Shown piece by piece: positions 9,366-18,678 of a DNA stretch of 64,000 bases. The translations under genes were made by a program, and so were the position numbers. How positions within the stretch are numbered: the first letter of the stretch is position 1; each line of letters begins with the position of its first letter. Below the pieces are notes generated by a model. It worked only from the letters and a program-made list of their open reading frames with translations. It had not been told where the DNA came from and did not search any database. The stretch is from an uncultured Pelagibacteraceae bacterium (GTDB lineage: Bacteria > Pseudomonadota > Alphaproteobacteria > Pelagibacterales > Pelagibacteraceae). Location of the stretch: NCBI GenBank assembly GCA_902567235.1, contig CACFLX010000002.1, forward strand, positions 1 to 64,000. Reading direction: 5' to 3'.

Positions 9366-10529
9366 TTAACTTAACATTTTTCTGATATTTTCAAGTGCCT
9401 TAGAAATATTATCTTGGGAAGCCGCAAAGCTAAATCGCACATAATCTATGGCTTTTTTTCCAAAAGATGTACCTGGCACAATTGCTACCCCTGCTTCATG
9501 TAAGCATTTTTTTGCAAACTCTTTTCCATTCATTCCAGTTCCTATAACATTTGGAAAAGCATAAAATGCTCCACCTGGTAAACTACAATCAATTCCCTTA
9601 ATGCTGTTAAGTCCATCAAAAATTAATTTTCTTCTTTTAGTAAATTTTTCCATCATAAAATTTAAGGAGTCATCTGGGCCATCAAGTGCAGCTATTGCTC
9701 CATATTGGATTGCTGCATTTACACACGAGTGATTATTAACACAAAATTTAACAACATGTTCCACAAGATTTTCTGGCCATACTGACCATCCTAGCCGCCA
9801 GCCTGTCATTGAATAAGCTTTACTCCAACCATCAAGTACGATTAATCGATCGTATAAATGTGGGTAATTAAAAAAGGTTGGCATTTTTTTTTCATCAAAA
9901 ATTTGTCTGCTATAAATTTCATCACTCAAAATTGCAACATTTGGAAATTTTTTTAAACCCTCTGCTAATTGATCTATTTTATTTTTTTCTGTGAAAGCTC
10001 CTGTCGGATTATTTGGATTATTTAATATTATTAATCGAGTATTTTGGTTTATTAGTGACAAAATTTTTTCTGGATTAATTGAAAAATCTTTATTCTCTAG
10101 CATATTTATTGGAACTGCTTTTGCTCCAGTATAATTAATCATAGATTCATAAATTGGAAAACCTGGATCTGGATATATTATTTCAGCGCCAGGTTCCCCA
10201 AATAATGTTATAGCATAATACATCGTTGGTTTACCTCCGGGCATAATAATAACTCTTTCTGGGTCAACATCTGCGTTATAAAGTTTTTTAATTTTTCTAC
10301 TAACAGATTGTCTACATTCAATTATTCCATTTGGTAGAACATATCCATGATGACCTTCATCTAGAGCTTTTTTTGTTGCATCTACTACGTGCATTGGTGA
10401 TTTAAAATCAGGTTGACCAAGACTTAAATGTATTATTTTCTTTCCTTCCTCTTCTAATTTTTTTGCTTCTGCTAGAATTTTAAAAGCCGACTCTGTACCT
10501 AGTCTTTCAAGGTTTTTTGCAAGTTTCAT
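9366..10529 (-). CDS. PLP-dependent class I aminotransferase
   Basis: 387 residues of fold-type I aminotransferase. Visible are the N-terminal LSLGQPDF substrate-loop motif, NNPNNPTG (about 170-177), the PLP-contacting Asp203 and Tyr206 in LSDEIYS, and the Schiff-base lysine Lys237 in DGWSKAYSMTGWRLGW. The class includes aspartate, aromatic and alanine aminotransferases and I cannot choose between them. Its position between hydroxy-acid oxidases suggests it aminates the 2-oxo acids they produce, for example pyruvate or glyoxylate (inference). It sits 5 bp downstream of an FMN dehydrogenase gene. Confidence 0.9.
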   Translation of the reverse strand: MKLAKNLERLGTESAFKILAEAKKLEEEGKKIIHLSLGQPDFKSPMHVVDATKKALDEGHHGYVLPNGIIECRQSVSRKIKKLYNADVDPERVIIMPGGKPTMYYAITLFGEPGAEIIYPDPGFPIYESMINYTGAKAVPINMLENKDFSINPEKILSLINQNTRLIILNNPNNPTGAFTEKNKIDQLAEGLKKFPNVAILSDEIYSRQIFDEKKMPTFFNYPHLYDRLIVLDGWSKAYSMTGWRLGWSVWPENLVEHVVKFCVNNHSCVNAAIQYGAIAALDGPDDSLNFMMEKFTKRRKLIFDGLNSIKGIDCSLPGGAFYAFPNVIGTGMNGKEFAKKCLHEAGVAIVPGTSFGKKAIDYVRFSFAASQDNISKALENIRKMLS

Positions 10530-10534
10530 AATTA

Positions 10535-11686
10535 TTATTTTTTAAAAATAATTTTTGAATTATTTAATTCTTTTAAGTTTTTACAACCCATCAGTAACAT
10601 ATTTCTCTCAATTTCTTTTTGCATATTTTGCAATGCACGTTCCACACCTGCTTGACCTCCAGATGCAAGAGAAAATAAAAACATTTTTCCGAAACTACAA
10701 GCTTTGGCGCCTGCTGCAATTGCTTTTAAAACATGAGTTCCTCTTCTAACCCCACCATCTAATATAATTTCTAATTTATCGCCAACTGCATCTGAAATTT
10801 CTTTAAGTTGATCAAATGGAGATCTTGATCCATCTAATTGTCTTCCACCGTGATTTGAAAGAAATATTGCAGTACAGCCTATATCGATTGCTTTTTTTGC
10901 ATCCTCAACTGACATTACTCCTTTTAAAGCAAATGGACCATTCCATTTTTTTATACAGTATTCTGCATCCTGCCAGTTCATCCCTGAATCATACTGTTCG
11001 TTAACATATTCTATAACTGATTTAGTTATATTAGTTCCCTTATCAGTTTTATGTTTAACGTTTGAAAGCTCAAATTTTTTATTTGTTAAATAATTAAATA
11101 CCCAACCTGGTTTTGCTGCAAATTCAAATAAACTTTTGATCGTAAGTTTTGGAGGAGTAGTAAAACCTGTTCTATGATCTCTCTCTCTATTGCCAGCAAC
11201 AATTGTATCAACTGTTAAACATAAACCATCAAATTTTGCTTTTTTACATCTATCAATTAAATCGTCTGTAATAGATTTATCCTTATGAATATAAAGTTGA
11301 AATAGTTTGGGACCGCTTGAAACATTTACAATCTCTTCAATAGATGATGTGGCCATAGTAGACATACCATACATTGTTCCTAATTTTTCAGCTGCTCTTG
11401 CTGAAGCTATATCTCCTTCTGGATCGTATAATCTTTGCATAGCTGTAGGAGATAAAAAAATTGGCATGCTTATTTTTCTTCCAAAAATTTCTGTTGAAAT
11501 ATCTGGTTTTCCACCACCAGCTAAAACGTTTGGAATTAAATCACACTGATTAAAAGATTCTGTATTTCTTTTTAGAGTTATTTCATCATCTGCACCTCCA
11601 TCAATATAATGAAAAATTGGAGACGGTAATTTTTTTTTTGCTAGTTTTCTGAAATCTTCAAAATTGTGACAATCATTTAGATTCAT
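10535..11686 (-). CDS. FMN-dependent alpha-hydroxy-acid dehydrogenase (LldD-like), copy A
   Basis: 383 residues of the lactate dehydrogenase / glycolate oxidase TIM-barrel family, oxidising L-2-hydroxy acids to 2-oxo acids. The catalytic set is intact: Tyr27 (FHYIDGG), the second Tyr in FQLYIHKD, Asp in LTVDTIVAGNRERD, and the active-site His and Arg in SNHGGRQLDGS, with the FMN phosphate site LDGGVRRGTH. It overlaps the neighbouring paralogue by 4 bp (ATGA), so the pair is translationally coupled. Substrate (L-lactate, glycolate or other) cannot be read from the sequence. Confidence 0.92.
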   Translation of the reverse strand: MNLNDCHNFEDFRKLAKKKLPSPIFHYIDGGADDEITLKRNTESFNQCDLIPNVLAGGGKPDISTEIFGRKISMPIFLSPTAMQRLYDPEGDIASARAAEKLGTMYGMSTMATSSIEEIVNVSSGPKLFQLYIHKDKSITDDLIDRCKKAKFDGLCLTVDTIVAGNRERDHRTGFTTPPKLTIKSLFEFAAKPGWVFNYLTNKKFELSNVKHKTDKGTNITKSVIEYVNEQYDSGMNWQDAEYCIKKWNGPFALKGVMSVEDAKKAIDIGCTAIFLSNHGGRQLDGSRSPFDQLKEISDAVGDKLEIILDGGVRRGTHVLKAIAAGAKACSFGKMFLFSLASGGQAGVERALQNMQKEIERNMLLMGCKNLKELNNSKIIFKK

Positions 11687-12837
11687 AGTTTTCTAAACCT
11701 TAGATTACCTCTATTTAAATCACTTATCTTTTTACAACCCATGAGTTTCATATCCCTCTCCAGTTCAGCCTTGTACTGTCCTAAAGCTCTTTCAACACCA
11801 GCTTGACCAGCTGCAGCTAGTGCGTAAAGATATAGTCTTCCACCAGAACACGCTTTGGCACCAATAGATAAAGCCTTAAGCATATGAGTTCCTCTTTGGA
11901 ATCCTCCTTCACAAATAACATCTATCTTATCTCCAACTGCATCTACAATTTCTGCTAATTGATCAAATGGTGATCTTGATCCATCAAGTTGTCTTCCTCC
12001 ATGATTTGAAACCATTATTCCTGAGCATCCAATATCAACTGCTTTTTTAGCATCTTCAACACTCATCACTCCTTTAAGCGCAAAATGACCTCCCCATTGA
12101 GAACATAATTTTTCAGCATCATTCCAATTCATAGATTGATCCAACATGGTAGAAAAATAATTGCCAATAGAAGTATTCGTACTAGTACCTTCTTTTACAT
12201 AGTCTTGAAGATGTGGTAATTCGAACTTACCCTTTGTTAAATAGTTTATTCCCCACATTGGTTTTGTAGCAAAGCTATACAAACTTGATAAGGTAAGTTT
12301 AGGAGGAGAAGTAAAACCAGTCCTAAGATCTCTTTCACGATTTCCTCCTGTAATTGTGTCTACTGTTAAAGCCAAAACATCAAACTTTGCTGCCTTTGCT
12401 CTCTCCAAACAAGAATCATTTAAACCTCTATCTTTATGAAAATAAAATTGAAACATTTTTGGTGTATTAATTAATGAAGCTATTTCTTCAACACTTACAG
12501 TAGCTAAAGCTGAAACTCCAAACATTGTATTAAATTTCTGAGCTGCCTTTCCCACAGCTCTTTCTCCATCATAATGAAAAAGTCTTTGTAAAGCTGTTGG
12601 TGCACAATAGAATGGGAGATCTAATTTTTTTCCAAATATAGTAGTTGATAGATCTATATTTTCTACACCTCTTAATACATTTGGAACTAAGTCAACATCA
12701 TCAAATGAACTTGTATTTCTACGGTAAGTAATCTCATCATCAGCTGCCCCATCAATATAATGAAATATAGGCGAAGGTAATTTTTTTTTAGCTAATTTTC
12801 TAAAGTCACTAAAATTATGACAATCTTTAAGTTTCAT
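11683..12837 (-). CDS. FMN-dependent alpha-hydroxy-acid dehydrogenase (LldD-like), copy B
   Basis: 384-residue paralogue of the adjacent gene; the two align end to end and begin with nearly the same 30 residues. Catalytic residues are again present: Tyr27, FQFYFHKD, LTVDTITGGNRERD, and SNHGGRQLDGS. The FMN loop reads CEGGFQRGTH instead of LDGGVRRGTH in copy A. Differences such as this and GGRLYLYALAAAG versus GKMFLFSLASGG suggest different substrates or kinetics rather than a recent identical duplication. It is first of the hydroxy-acid genes in transcription order, 9 bp after the PagL-like gene. Confidence 0.92.
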   Translation of the reverse strand: MKLKDCHNFSDFRKLAKKKLPSPIFHYIDGAADDEITYRRNTSSFDDVDLVPNVLRGVENIDLSTTIFGKKLDLPFYCAPTALQRLFHYDGERAVGKAAQKFNTMFGVSALATVSVEEIASLINTPKMFQFYFHKDRGLNDSCLERAKAAKFDVLALTVDTITGGNRERDLRTGFTSPPKLTLSSLYSFATKPMWGINYLTKGKFELPHLQDYVKEGTSTNTSIGNYFSTMLDQSMNWNDAEKLCSQWGGHFALKGVMSVEDAKKAVDIGCSGIMVSNHGGRQLDGSRSPFDQLAEIVDAVGDKIDVICEGGFQRGTHMLKALSIGAKACSGGRLYLYALAAAGQAGVERALGQYKAELERDMKLMGCKKISDLNRGNLRFRKL

Positions 12838-12846
12838 TTATTTAAT

Positions 12847-13365
12847 TTAAAACTGTTTGACAAAATTAAACATATAACTATTTGCCCCAGGATTTTTGTC
12901 TCCTAAACTAGCATTAGATATATGATTATATGAAAAACCTAGCTCACTATTAGAAAAAATATCTAATGAAAATTGAAGTTCACTCTTAAACTCAATTGCA
13001 TGACCTAAATCTTTTCCATCTCCCTGGCTATAAATGCCTGGAGTAAAGGATGGAGTAAAATTTAGTTTACCTAAATTATAAAATGCTTGAATTCCCGTAT
13101 ATCCGTAAGCAGCATTATTTTCTGTAATTAAGAATCCTGTCACAGGAGATATTGTTCCTAGAAAACTTTCTCTAACTAAATTTTCGTTTTCATGTTGAAA
13201 GCCAAATAAAGCAGCTTTTTGACCATCATCACTATAGTCAAACATACCAGTGTAAAAATTTAATGAGTGTTCATTAATATTTTCTTTTTTTTCTTCACTA
13301 TATGATGGAAGTATCAATAATAATAAAAAAAATAGATTTAATATTATTTTAAGTGCTTGTTTCAT
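12847..13365 (-). CDS. PagL-like lipid A deacylase / outer-membrane beta-barrel
   Basis: 172 residues with an N-terminal signal peptide (about 1-23) and alternating beta-strand pattern ending in Phe, typical of small outer-membrane barrels. The C-terminal NHISNASLGDKNPGANSY (147-164) resembles the active-site region of PagL lipid A 3-O-deacylase, with His148 and Ser150 as the probable His/Ser pair. Where PagL has its catalytic Glu, this protein seems to have Asn162, so enzyme activity is uncertain. It lies 11 bp after ccmH on the same strand. Family assignment is from memory of the motif. Confidence 0.65.
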   Translation of the reverse strand: MKQALKIILNLFFLLLLILPSYSEEKKENINEHSLNFYTGMFDYSDDGQKAALFGFQHENENLVRESFLGTISPVTGFLITENNAAYGYTGIQAFYNLGKLNFTPSFTPGIYSQGDGKDLGHAIEFKSELQFSLDIFSNSELGFSYNHISNASLGDKNPGANSYMFNFVKQF

Positions 13366-13376
13366 TTTATTTAAAC

Positions 13377-13748
13377 CTAATTAATAAACACTTTTCTATA
13401 AATTAATAGGCCTCCAGAAATAAATAAAATCAATGGAAATATCCATAACATTAAATTTTTTTTATTAAACTCAGGATCATATACAATCCATTCTCCATAT
13501 TGATTTTTTAAATAATCATAAATTTGATCTTCAGATTCTCCATTTTCAATTTTATTTTTAATTAATAATTTCATACTAATGGCAAAATCTGATTGTGAAT
13601 CATAAACTGATTGCCCTTGACAAATTAAACACCTAAGATTTTTGGAAATTTTATCTACTTCGGAAGAAATATTATTTGCAATCGAAAGTTTTTGAAAAGA
13701 TATAATAAAAAATGATATTAATAATATGTATTTAATTATTCTCATCAT
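13377..13748 (-). CDS. ccmH: Cytochrome c maturation protein CcmH
   Basis: 123 residues: a signal/anchor segment at the N-terminus, the redox motif LRCLICQGQSV with the CxxC that reduces apocytochrome cysteines, and one C-terminal transmembrane helix. Length and layout match CcmH (CcmL), without the TPR part (CcmI) found fused in some bacteria. The start used is the first of two adjacent ATGs. It overlaps ccmG by 4 bp and is the last recognisable ccm gene of the operon. Confidence 0.92.
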   Translation of the reverse strand: MMRIIKYILLISFFIISFQKLSIANNISSEVDKISKNLRCLICQGQSVYDSQSDFAISMKLLIKNKIENGESEDQIYDYLKNQYGEWIVYDPEFNKKNLMLWIFPLILFISGGLLIYRKVFIN

Positions 13749-14266
13749 TGGATTATTTTTATAATTTCAGAGATATTGTCACTTGTTAAAGGGCCAATAA
13801 ATTTTTTAATAATTCTTGATTTATTATTTAAAAGAAAACTTTCAGGAACACCATAAGCTCCTAGTGATATAGATATAATGCCATTGGGATCAATTAAATT
13901 TTTCGAAAAAGGATTTCCCATTTCATCTAAAAATTTAATAGCATTATTCTTTTTATCTTTATAGTTTAAACCAACAATATTTAAGTCTGTTTTTTTACTT
14001 AAGTTCATAAGTTTTCCGTGTTCTGACCTACAAGGAACACACCACGAAGACCATATATTTATTAGTGTAAAATTATTATTCTCAATAATATCTTTGGAGT
14101 TAAACTGTTTATTCGAAAATAGTTCAGTGCTAATAAATTCTTCTAAATTTTTATTTTTTACTTCTTTTGGTTTATAAAAATTAGGTTTATCTAAGCCCAA
14201 ATAAAATATAGTAAAAATAAATGTAAAAAACAATAATATAGATAAATAAAAAATATTTTTTTTCAT
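13745..14266 (-). CDS. ccmG: Thiol:disulfide interchange protein CcmG/DsbE
   Basis: 173-residue membrane-anchored periplasmic thioredoxin. There is one N-terminal transmembrane helix (about 5-24), then a thioredoxin fold with the active site WSSWCVPCRSEH and the cis-proline region YGVPESFLLN. CcmG keeps CcmH and apocytochrome cysteines reduced for haem attachment. It lies 3 bp after ccmF and overlaps ccmH by 4 bp. Confidence 0.93.
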   Translation of the reverse strand: MKKNIFYLSILLFFTFIFTIFYLGLDKPNFYKPKEVKNKNLEEFISTELFSNKQFNSKDIIENNNFTLINIWSSWCVPCRSEHGKLMNLSKKTDLNIVGLNYKDKKNNAIKFLDEMGNPFSKNLIDPNGIISISLGAYGVPESFLLNNKSRIIKKFIGPLTSDNISEIIKIIQ

Positions 14267-14269
14267 ATA

Positions 14270-16144
14270 CTAATTTTTTTTTAATACACTCAATATTCCT
14301 CCAATTGAAACTAAACAAACTGAAATCCAAATCCAAATCATAAATGGTTTTGTTTGATATCTAACATTAAAAATTTCTTCTCCTTTAAGTAAATTTATGA
14401 CTATAAATTTATCATAAAAAATAGTCGTTTTTATATCTGCCTCACTAGTTAGTATATTCGGTTGATTATAAATTCTAATTTCAGGATACAAAGAAATTAT
14501 ATTTTTTTTTTCATCTTTTATTTCAAAATTTGCAATAATGGACTTATAATTTTCTTTATCAATTGATTTAATTTTTAAAAATTTTATTTGTTCTTTATTG
14601 TAAGCTAATTCTTGTCCTAATTTCATGTTTGCTGAAAATTCGCTTGAAAATAAACTGTTTAAGAGAATACTCATTACAAATAAACTAAATCCAAAATGTG
14701 AAATAGTCTGAGAAAAATTATTCTTTTTATTTAAAAATTCATTAATAGTAATAAATATTAAATATAAAGCAGCGCCACCTAAAATTGAAATGAATAAAAT
14801 TTCTGATGATGTTTTTTTAATTATATAAAAAGATATAAAAATACACACAAAAAATAAAAAAATTCTTGAATATTTTATATTTTTATAATTATCTTTGATC
14901 CATTTTAAATTAGGCCCTAATGCCATAAAAATTAAAAATAATATTAAAAATGGAATTATAAGTTTATTAAAAAAAGGAGGACCGATAGAAATTTTTTCAT
15001 TAGTTATAACTTCTAAAAATATCGGATATGTAGTTCCTATTAAAATTACAGATAAAAAATACATCATAAACCAATTATTAATTAAAATTGATGTTTCTTT
15101 ACTAATTAAAAAAAAACTTTTTTCTGATCTACTTTCATTAACTTGATAGATAAAAAATAAGATTATAGATAAAAATATTAATGAAAATAGAAATATTAAA
15201 ATAAACACTCCTCTTTCAGGATCGTTTGCAAATGTATGTACTGAATTTAAAATTCCAGATCTGACTAAAAAAGTTCCAATCATACTAAATGTAAATGTTG
15301 CTATGGATAGTATTATTGTCCATGATTTTAGAAGGTTTCTTTTCTCCAGCACTATGACTGTATGAAAAAGAGCAGTTAAACATAACCAGGGCATTAGAGA
15401 TACGTTTTCTACAGGATCCCAAAACCAGAATCCTCCCCAGCCCAATTCATAATAAGCCCATATTGAGCCTAATAAAATTCCAATTGTTAAAAAGAACCAT
15501 GCTATTTGAATCCACTTTTTTATATGGTTTGCCCATTCTTTATTAATATTTTTTTGAATTAATGATGCTAAAGAAGCAGAAAAGATTATTGATGATCCAA
15601 CATAACCTAAATATAGAATTGGAGGATGAATTGCTAAAGCAGGATCTTGTAAAATTGGATTTAGACCAAGACCTTCATTTGGAATTGGAAATAAAAAACT
15701 AAATGGATTTGAGGTTAATAATAAAAATAAAAAGAAACCTAAAATAATAATTTGTTGAAAAAAAATTGATAAAAATCTGTATTTTACAGGTTGTTTTTTG
15801 GAAAAAATAATAAATAAAAAAATAAACAAAGTTAAAACAAGCAACCAAAGTAATAAACTTCCTTCATGATTTCCCCATGTTCCAGTAATTTTATAAAATA
15901 TTGGTTTTGTTGAATGTGAATTATTATAGACAGTCGCATTACTAAAATCTGAATTAATAAAAGAATAAACTAAGGATATAAAACTAATTACAACAGTAAA
16001 AAATTGAAGAAATAAAAGTGAAAAAATATTTTGATTTATTTTTTGACTATTTTTTATGAAATAAAAAATTGAATAAAAAAGTAAAATTACTGAAATAATA
16101 AAACCTAATAAAAGTGAATAATATCCTATATGACTTAAAATCAC
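14270..16144 (-). CDS. ccmF: Haem lyase subunit CcmF
   Basis: 624-residue polytopic membrane protein. The WWD-type tryptophan-rich haem-handling motif [19 protein letters not shown] is present, with histidines in flanking periplasmic loops. CcmF and CcmH ligate haem delivered by CcmE to apocytochrome c. The start is GTG at 16144, overlapping the ccmE stop as GTGA, which implies translational coupling. Length is near the usual 640-660 residues. Confidence 0.95.
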   Translation of the reverse strand: MILSHIGYYSLLLGFIISVILLFYSIFYFIKNSQKINQNIFSLLFLQFFTVVISFISLVYSFINSDFSNATVYNNSHSTKPIFYKITGTWGNHEGSLLLWLLVLTLFIFLFIIFSKKQPVKYRFLSIFFQQIIILGFFLFLLLTSNPFSFLFPIPNEGLGLNPILQDPALAIHPPILYLGYVGSSIIFSASLASLIQKNINKEWANHIKKWIQIAWFFLTIGILLGSIWAYYELGWGGFWFWDPVENVSLMPWLCLTALFHTVIVLEKRNLLKSWTIILSIATFTFSMIGTFLVRSGILNSVHTFANDPERGVFILIFLFSLIFLSIILFFIYQVNESRSEKSFFLISKETSILINNWFMMYFLSVILIGTTYPIFLEVITNEKISIGPPFFNKLIIPFLILFLIFMALGPNLKWIKDNYKNIKYSRIFLFFVCIFISFYIIKKTSSEILFISILGGAALYLIFITINEFLNKKNNFSQTISHFGFSLFVMSILLNSLFSSEFSANMKLGQELAYNKEQIKFLKIKSIDKENYKSIIANFEIKDEKKNIISLYPEIRIYNQPNILTSEADIKTTIFYDKFIVINLLKGEEIFNVRYQTKPFMIWIWISVCLVSIGGILSVLKKN

Positions 16145-16566
16145 TTAGTTGCCTCCAGAGCTTCTTTAACTTCGGGTGGCATATAATTTTCATCATGTTT
16201 TGCGAGTATTTTCTTTGCGTTGAAAAAATTACGATCTTTTAAATAACCCTCAGCAACAACACCTTTTCCTTCAGAAAATAAATTAGGAACAGCACCAGAA
16301 TAAGTAACATTTATTTCATTTTTGAAATCAGTTATGACAAATCTAATTTGGTTTTGATTTAATTTAATTGTCTCTTCTTTAACCATTCCTCCAACTCTTA
16401 TTCTTTTTTTACTATCTATCTCAGGTAAATTTTTTATTTCTGTAGGAGAGTTAAAATAAACAACGTTTTCTTCTAATGATTTTAGGATTAAAAAAACAGA
16501 TAAAACAACAATTAAAAAAATAAATGATAAAAACAACAACCTTAATTTAACTTTTTTACCATACAT
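16141..16566 (-). CDS. ccmE: Haem chaperone CcmE
   Basis: 141 residues: one N-terminal membrane anchor, then an OB-fold domain. The C-terminal [12 protein letters not shown] contains the conserved histidine that binds haem covalently and the usual following Tyr. It carries haem from CcmC to CcmF. It lies 12 bp after ccmD and overlaps ccmF. Confidence 0.94.
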   Translation of the reverse strand: MYGKKVKLRLLFLSFIFLIVVLSVFLILKSLEENVVYFNSPTEIKNLPEIDSKKRIRVGGMVKEETIKLNQNQIRFVITDFKNEINVTYSGAVPNLFSEGKGVVAEGYLKDRNFFNAKKILAKHDENYMPPEVKEALEATK

Positions 16567-16578
16567 GTTGAGTTAAAG

Positions 16579-16812
16579 TTAAATTTTTGAAACTGAATTA
16601 CTTGCTAAAATTCCTTTATATGTCTCTTGTGCTCTAGCAGCTTTTTTCTTATCTGAAGATAAAGTTAAATATTTAGCATCAAATTTAATTTTTTCTTTAA
16701 TAAGCTGAACTTTTATAACTGTGTATAAAGCTGTAAAACTAATCAATGTAAATGCAAATGCAGACCAAACATAAATCCCATAACCATTCATTGAAATAAT
16801 TTCATTAATCAT
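16579..16812 (-). CDS. ccmD: CcmD, small membrane protein of haem export complex
   Basis: 77 residues with one transmembrane helix preceded by MNGYGIYVWSAFAFT, the pattern of CcmD, and a charged cytoplasmic tail. CcmD helps release holo-CcmE from CcmC. The C-terminal tail is somewhat longer than in most CcmD proteins. Overlaps ccmC by 4 bp. Confidence 0.88.
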   Translation of the reverse strand: MINEIISMNGYGIYVWSAFAFTLISFTALYTVIKVQLIKEKIKFDAKYLTLSSDKKKAARAQETYKGILASNSVSKI

Positions 16813-17516
16813 AATCTATCTAGTCCTTTATTTTTAATTTTTATCAGTTCTGTATTATATTTCATCAAAAAAATCAGGATAGAGAATAGTGCAAATGCCG
16901 CAGTCATTAAAGTCAATGGTATCATCATAGAAGTATGTATTGAAGTTTTTGAGAATATACTTATTGAAGCTGGCTGATGCAATGTTGACCACCAATCAAC
17001 TGAATACTTAATAATTGGAACATTAATGGCACCTAATATTGCAATCAATGAAGTTAGCTTATCAACCTTTTCTGAGCCATCATAAATTCTCCATGCCAAA
17101 ATATATATAATATAAAATAGAGCCAATATTAACATTGATGTAATTCTTGCATCCCAGGCCCACCAGGTTCCCCAAGTTGGTTTGCCCCAAATAGATCCGG
17201 TTACTAAAGCAATTATATTAAAGACCAAACCTGCTGGGGCTAAACTTTTTGCGATTAATACAAAAGATTTAATTTTAAAAATTATTATTGCAAAAGATAA
17301 AATTGCAATAGTTGAAAAAGTACCAAGAGATATCCATGCTGAAGGCACATGAACATACATTATTCTTACTGAATGACTTTGGATATAATCCTCTGGAGAA
17401 ATTATTAGCGCCTCTAATAAGCCAATTGAAATTACAATAATAAAAATAAATAAAATATACTTTGGAGCTTTAGAAGTTATTGAAAAAATTTTATTTGGTT
17501 CAAAATTTTTTAGCAT
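16809..17516 (-). CDS. ccmC: Haem exporter subunit CcmC
   Basis: 235 residues with six hydrophobic segments and the WWD motif WGKPTWGTWWAWDARITSM, flanked by periplasmic histidines (MYVHVPSAW and TLHQPASIS). CcmC presents haem to CcmE. It is the first gene of this ccm operon; the expected ABC partners CcmA and CcmB are not in the window. A 202-bp leader with a long hairpin precedes it. Confidence 0.94.
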   Translation of the reverse strand: MLKNFEPNKIFSITSKAPKYILFIFIIVISIGLLEALIISPEDYIQSHSVRIMYVHVPSAWISLGTFSTIAILSFAIIIFKIKSFVLIAKSLAPAGLVFNIIALVTGSIWGKPTWGTWWAWDARITSMLILALFYIIYILAWRIYDGSEKVDKLTSLIAILGAINVPIIKYSVDWWSTLHQPASISIFSKTSIHTSMMIPLTLMTAAFALFSILIFLMKYNTELIKIKNKGLDRL

Positions 17517-17571
17517 TTAAGACTTATATATATACAAAAATTTATTTTGTTGAATTATTTTTATGATTATA

Positions 17572-17629
17572 CTGATCAAGAATACTACAGAGGGAGATAA
17601 ATAAGGGATAAAAAAGTATCCTTGATCAG
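17572..17629 (-). other. 58-nt stem-loop in the hspQ-ccmC intergenic region
   Basis: The arms 17572-17585 and 17616-17629 form a 14-bp stem. It is continuous only if read as minus-strand RNA, where the one irregular pair becomes G-U; on the plus strand it is an A-C mismatch. The 30-nt loop is pyrimidine-rich and contains TCTCCCTCT, complementary to Shine-Dalgarno sequences. No T-run follows. It could be a leader element of ccmC or a small RNA; function is unknown. Confidence 0.5.
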
Positions 17630-17718
17630 AAATGGTAATGTGTTTTCTACCTGTTGATAATATAAACCTTAGATATGTCTAAGATTTGAGTTAATTGTGT
17701 TAAAATATTGTCTATATG

Positions 17719-18039
17719 TTAATTTGAGGGTTTAAAGTAGGTAGAACCCTTCTTTCCTGAAAATATTTCATTAATTAAAGGATGTTTTATAGGGTCTTTA
17801 GAATCATCTACTAATAAATTTTGCTCTGAGACATAGGCCTCGTAAGTAACATCATCGTTTTCAGCTAAAAGATGATAGAAAGGCTGATTTTTTTTTGGTC
17901 TGACATTTTTTGGTATAGATTGATACCACTCTTCAGAGTTATTAAATTCAAAATCAACATCATAAATTACACCTCTAAAGTCAAAGTGTTTATGCTTTAC
18001 TACATCTCCGATAGAAAATTTTGATTTTTTAATAGTCAC
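17719..18039 (-). CDS. hspQ: HspQ-family heat shock protein (YccV-like)
   Basis: 106 residues matching the HspQ/YccV hemimethylated-DNA-binding-like fold: FSIGDVVKHKHFDFRGVIYD near the start, then WYQSIP, NQPFYHLLAEN and YVSEQNL. In enterobacteria HspQ is a specificity factor for the Lon protease; that role is not shown here. The start is GTG at 18039. Its gene is followed by the structured intergenic region and ccmC. Confidence 0.85.
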   Translation of the reverse strand: MTIKKSKFSIGDVVKHKHFDFRGVIYDVDFEFNNSEEWYQSIPKNVRPKKNQPFYHLLAENDDVTYEAYVSEQNLLVDDSKDPIKHPLINEIFSGKKGSTYFKPSN

Positions 18040-18108
18040 GAACTTAAATATGGGGATTTAAATTAAAAAATCAATAAAAAAATTTCAAAGTATTTTTATT
18101 CTGTTAAT

Positions 18109-18678
18109 ATGTTTCTTGTGAACAAATCATTTATTAAATTTATCACTGATTTTGGACCTCTTTTAGTTTTTTTTAGTTTTTATTACAAAAATGAAAAAAA
18201 CTTAATAATTGCTATTCCTCCATTCATAGTTGCAACTCTAATAGCTTTAATTGTTGTATGGATTTTGGAAAAAAAAATTCCAATGATTCCATTGTTGGGA
18301 GGAATTTTTATAACTCTATTCGGTGGACTTACAATATACTTTGATAATCCAATTTTTATATATTTAAAACCAACAATTATAAATATTTTATTTGGTATAG
18401 GTCTTTTATTTGGAAAATTTTTTACAAAAGAACCAATTTTAAAAAAAATGTTAGGCAAATCTCTGCAATTAACTGAGGAGGGGTGGAAAATATTAAATTT
18501 AAGATGGGTATATTTCTTCTTTGGATTAGCAATATTAAATGAAATTATTTGGAGAACCTACTGTCCTGAACAAGAATACATATGGGTAAACTTTAAAGTT
18601 TGGGGAATATTGCCAATAACAATTATTTTTACAGCTTTTCAGATATCAGTAATAAATAAATATAAATTAAATGAATAA
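18109..18678 (+). CDS. yciB: Septation protein A family membrane protein (YciB/IspZ)
   Basis: 189 residues with five or six hydrophobic segments. TDFGPLLVFFSFYY near the start and LNLRWVYFFFGLAILNEIIW in the second half are typical of YciB (intracellular septation protein A), an inner-membrane protein linked to envelope maintenance and cell division. It overlaps the following DUF2794 gene by 8 bp, a pairing I believe is common in alphaproteobacteria. Confidence 0.9.
   Translation: MFLVNKSFIKFITDFGPLLVFFSFYYKNEKNLIIAIPPFIVATLIALIVVWILEKKIPMIPLLGGIFITLFGGLTIYFDNPIFIYLKPTIINILFGIGLLFGKFFTKEPILKKMLGKSLQLTEEGWKILNLRWVYFFFGLAILNEIIWRTYCPEQEYIWVNFKVWGILPITIIFTAFQISVINKYKLNE

Noticed and set aside
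17572-17629. Reading the stem-loop as a terminator of hspQ
   Set aside because: The loop is 30 nt and no T-run follows on the minus strand, so it does not look like a Rho-independent terminator.
18183-18458. 91-codon minus-strand ORF within yciB
   Set aside because: Antisense to a clear membrane protein gene.
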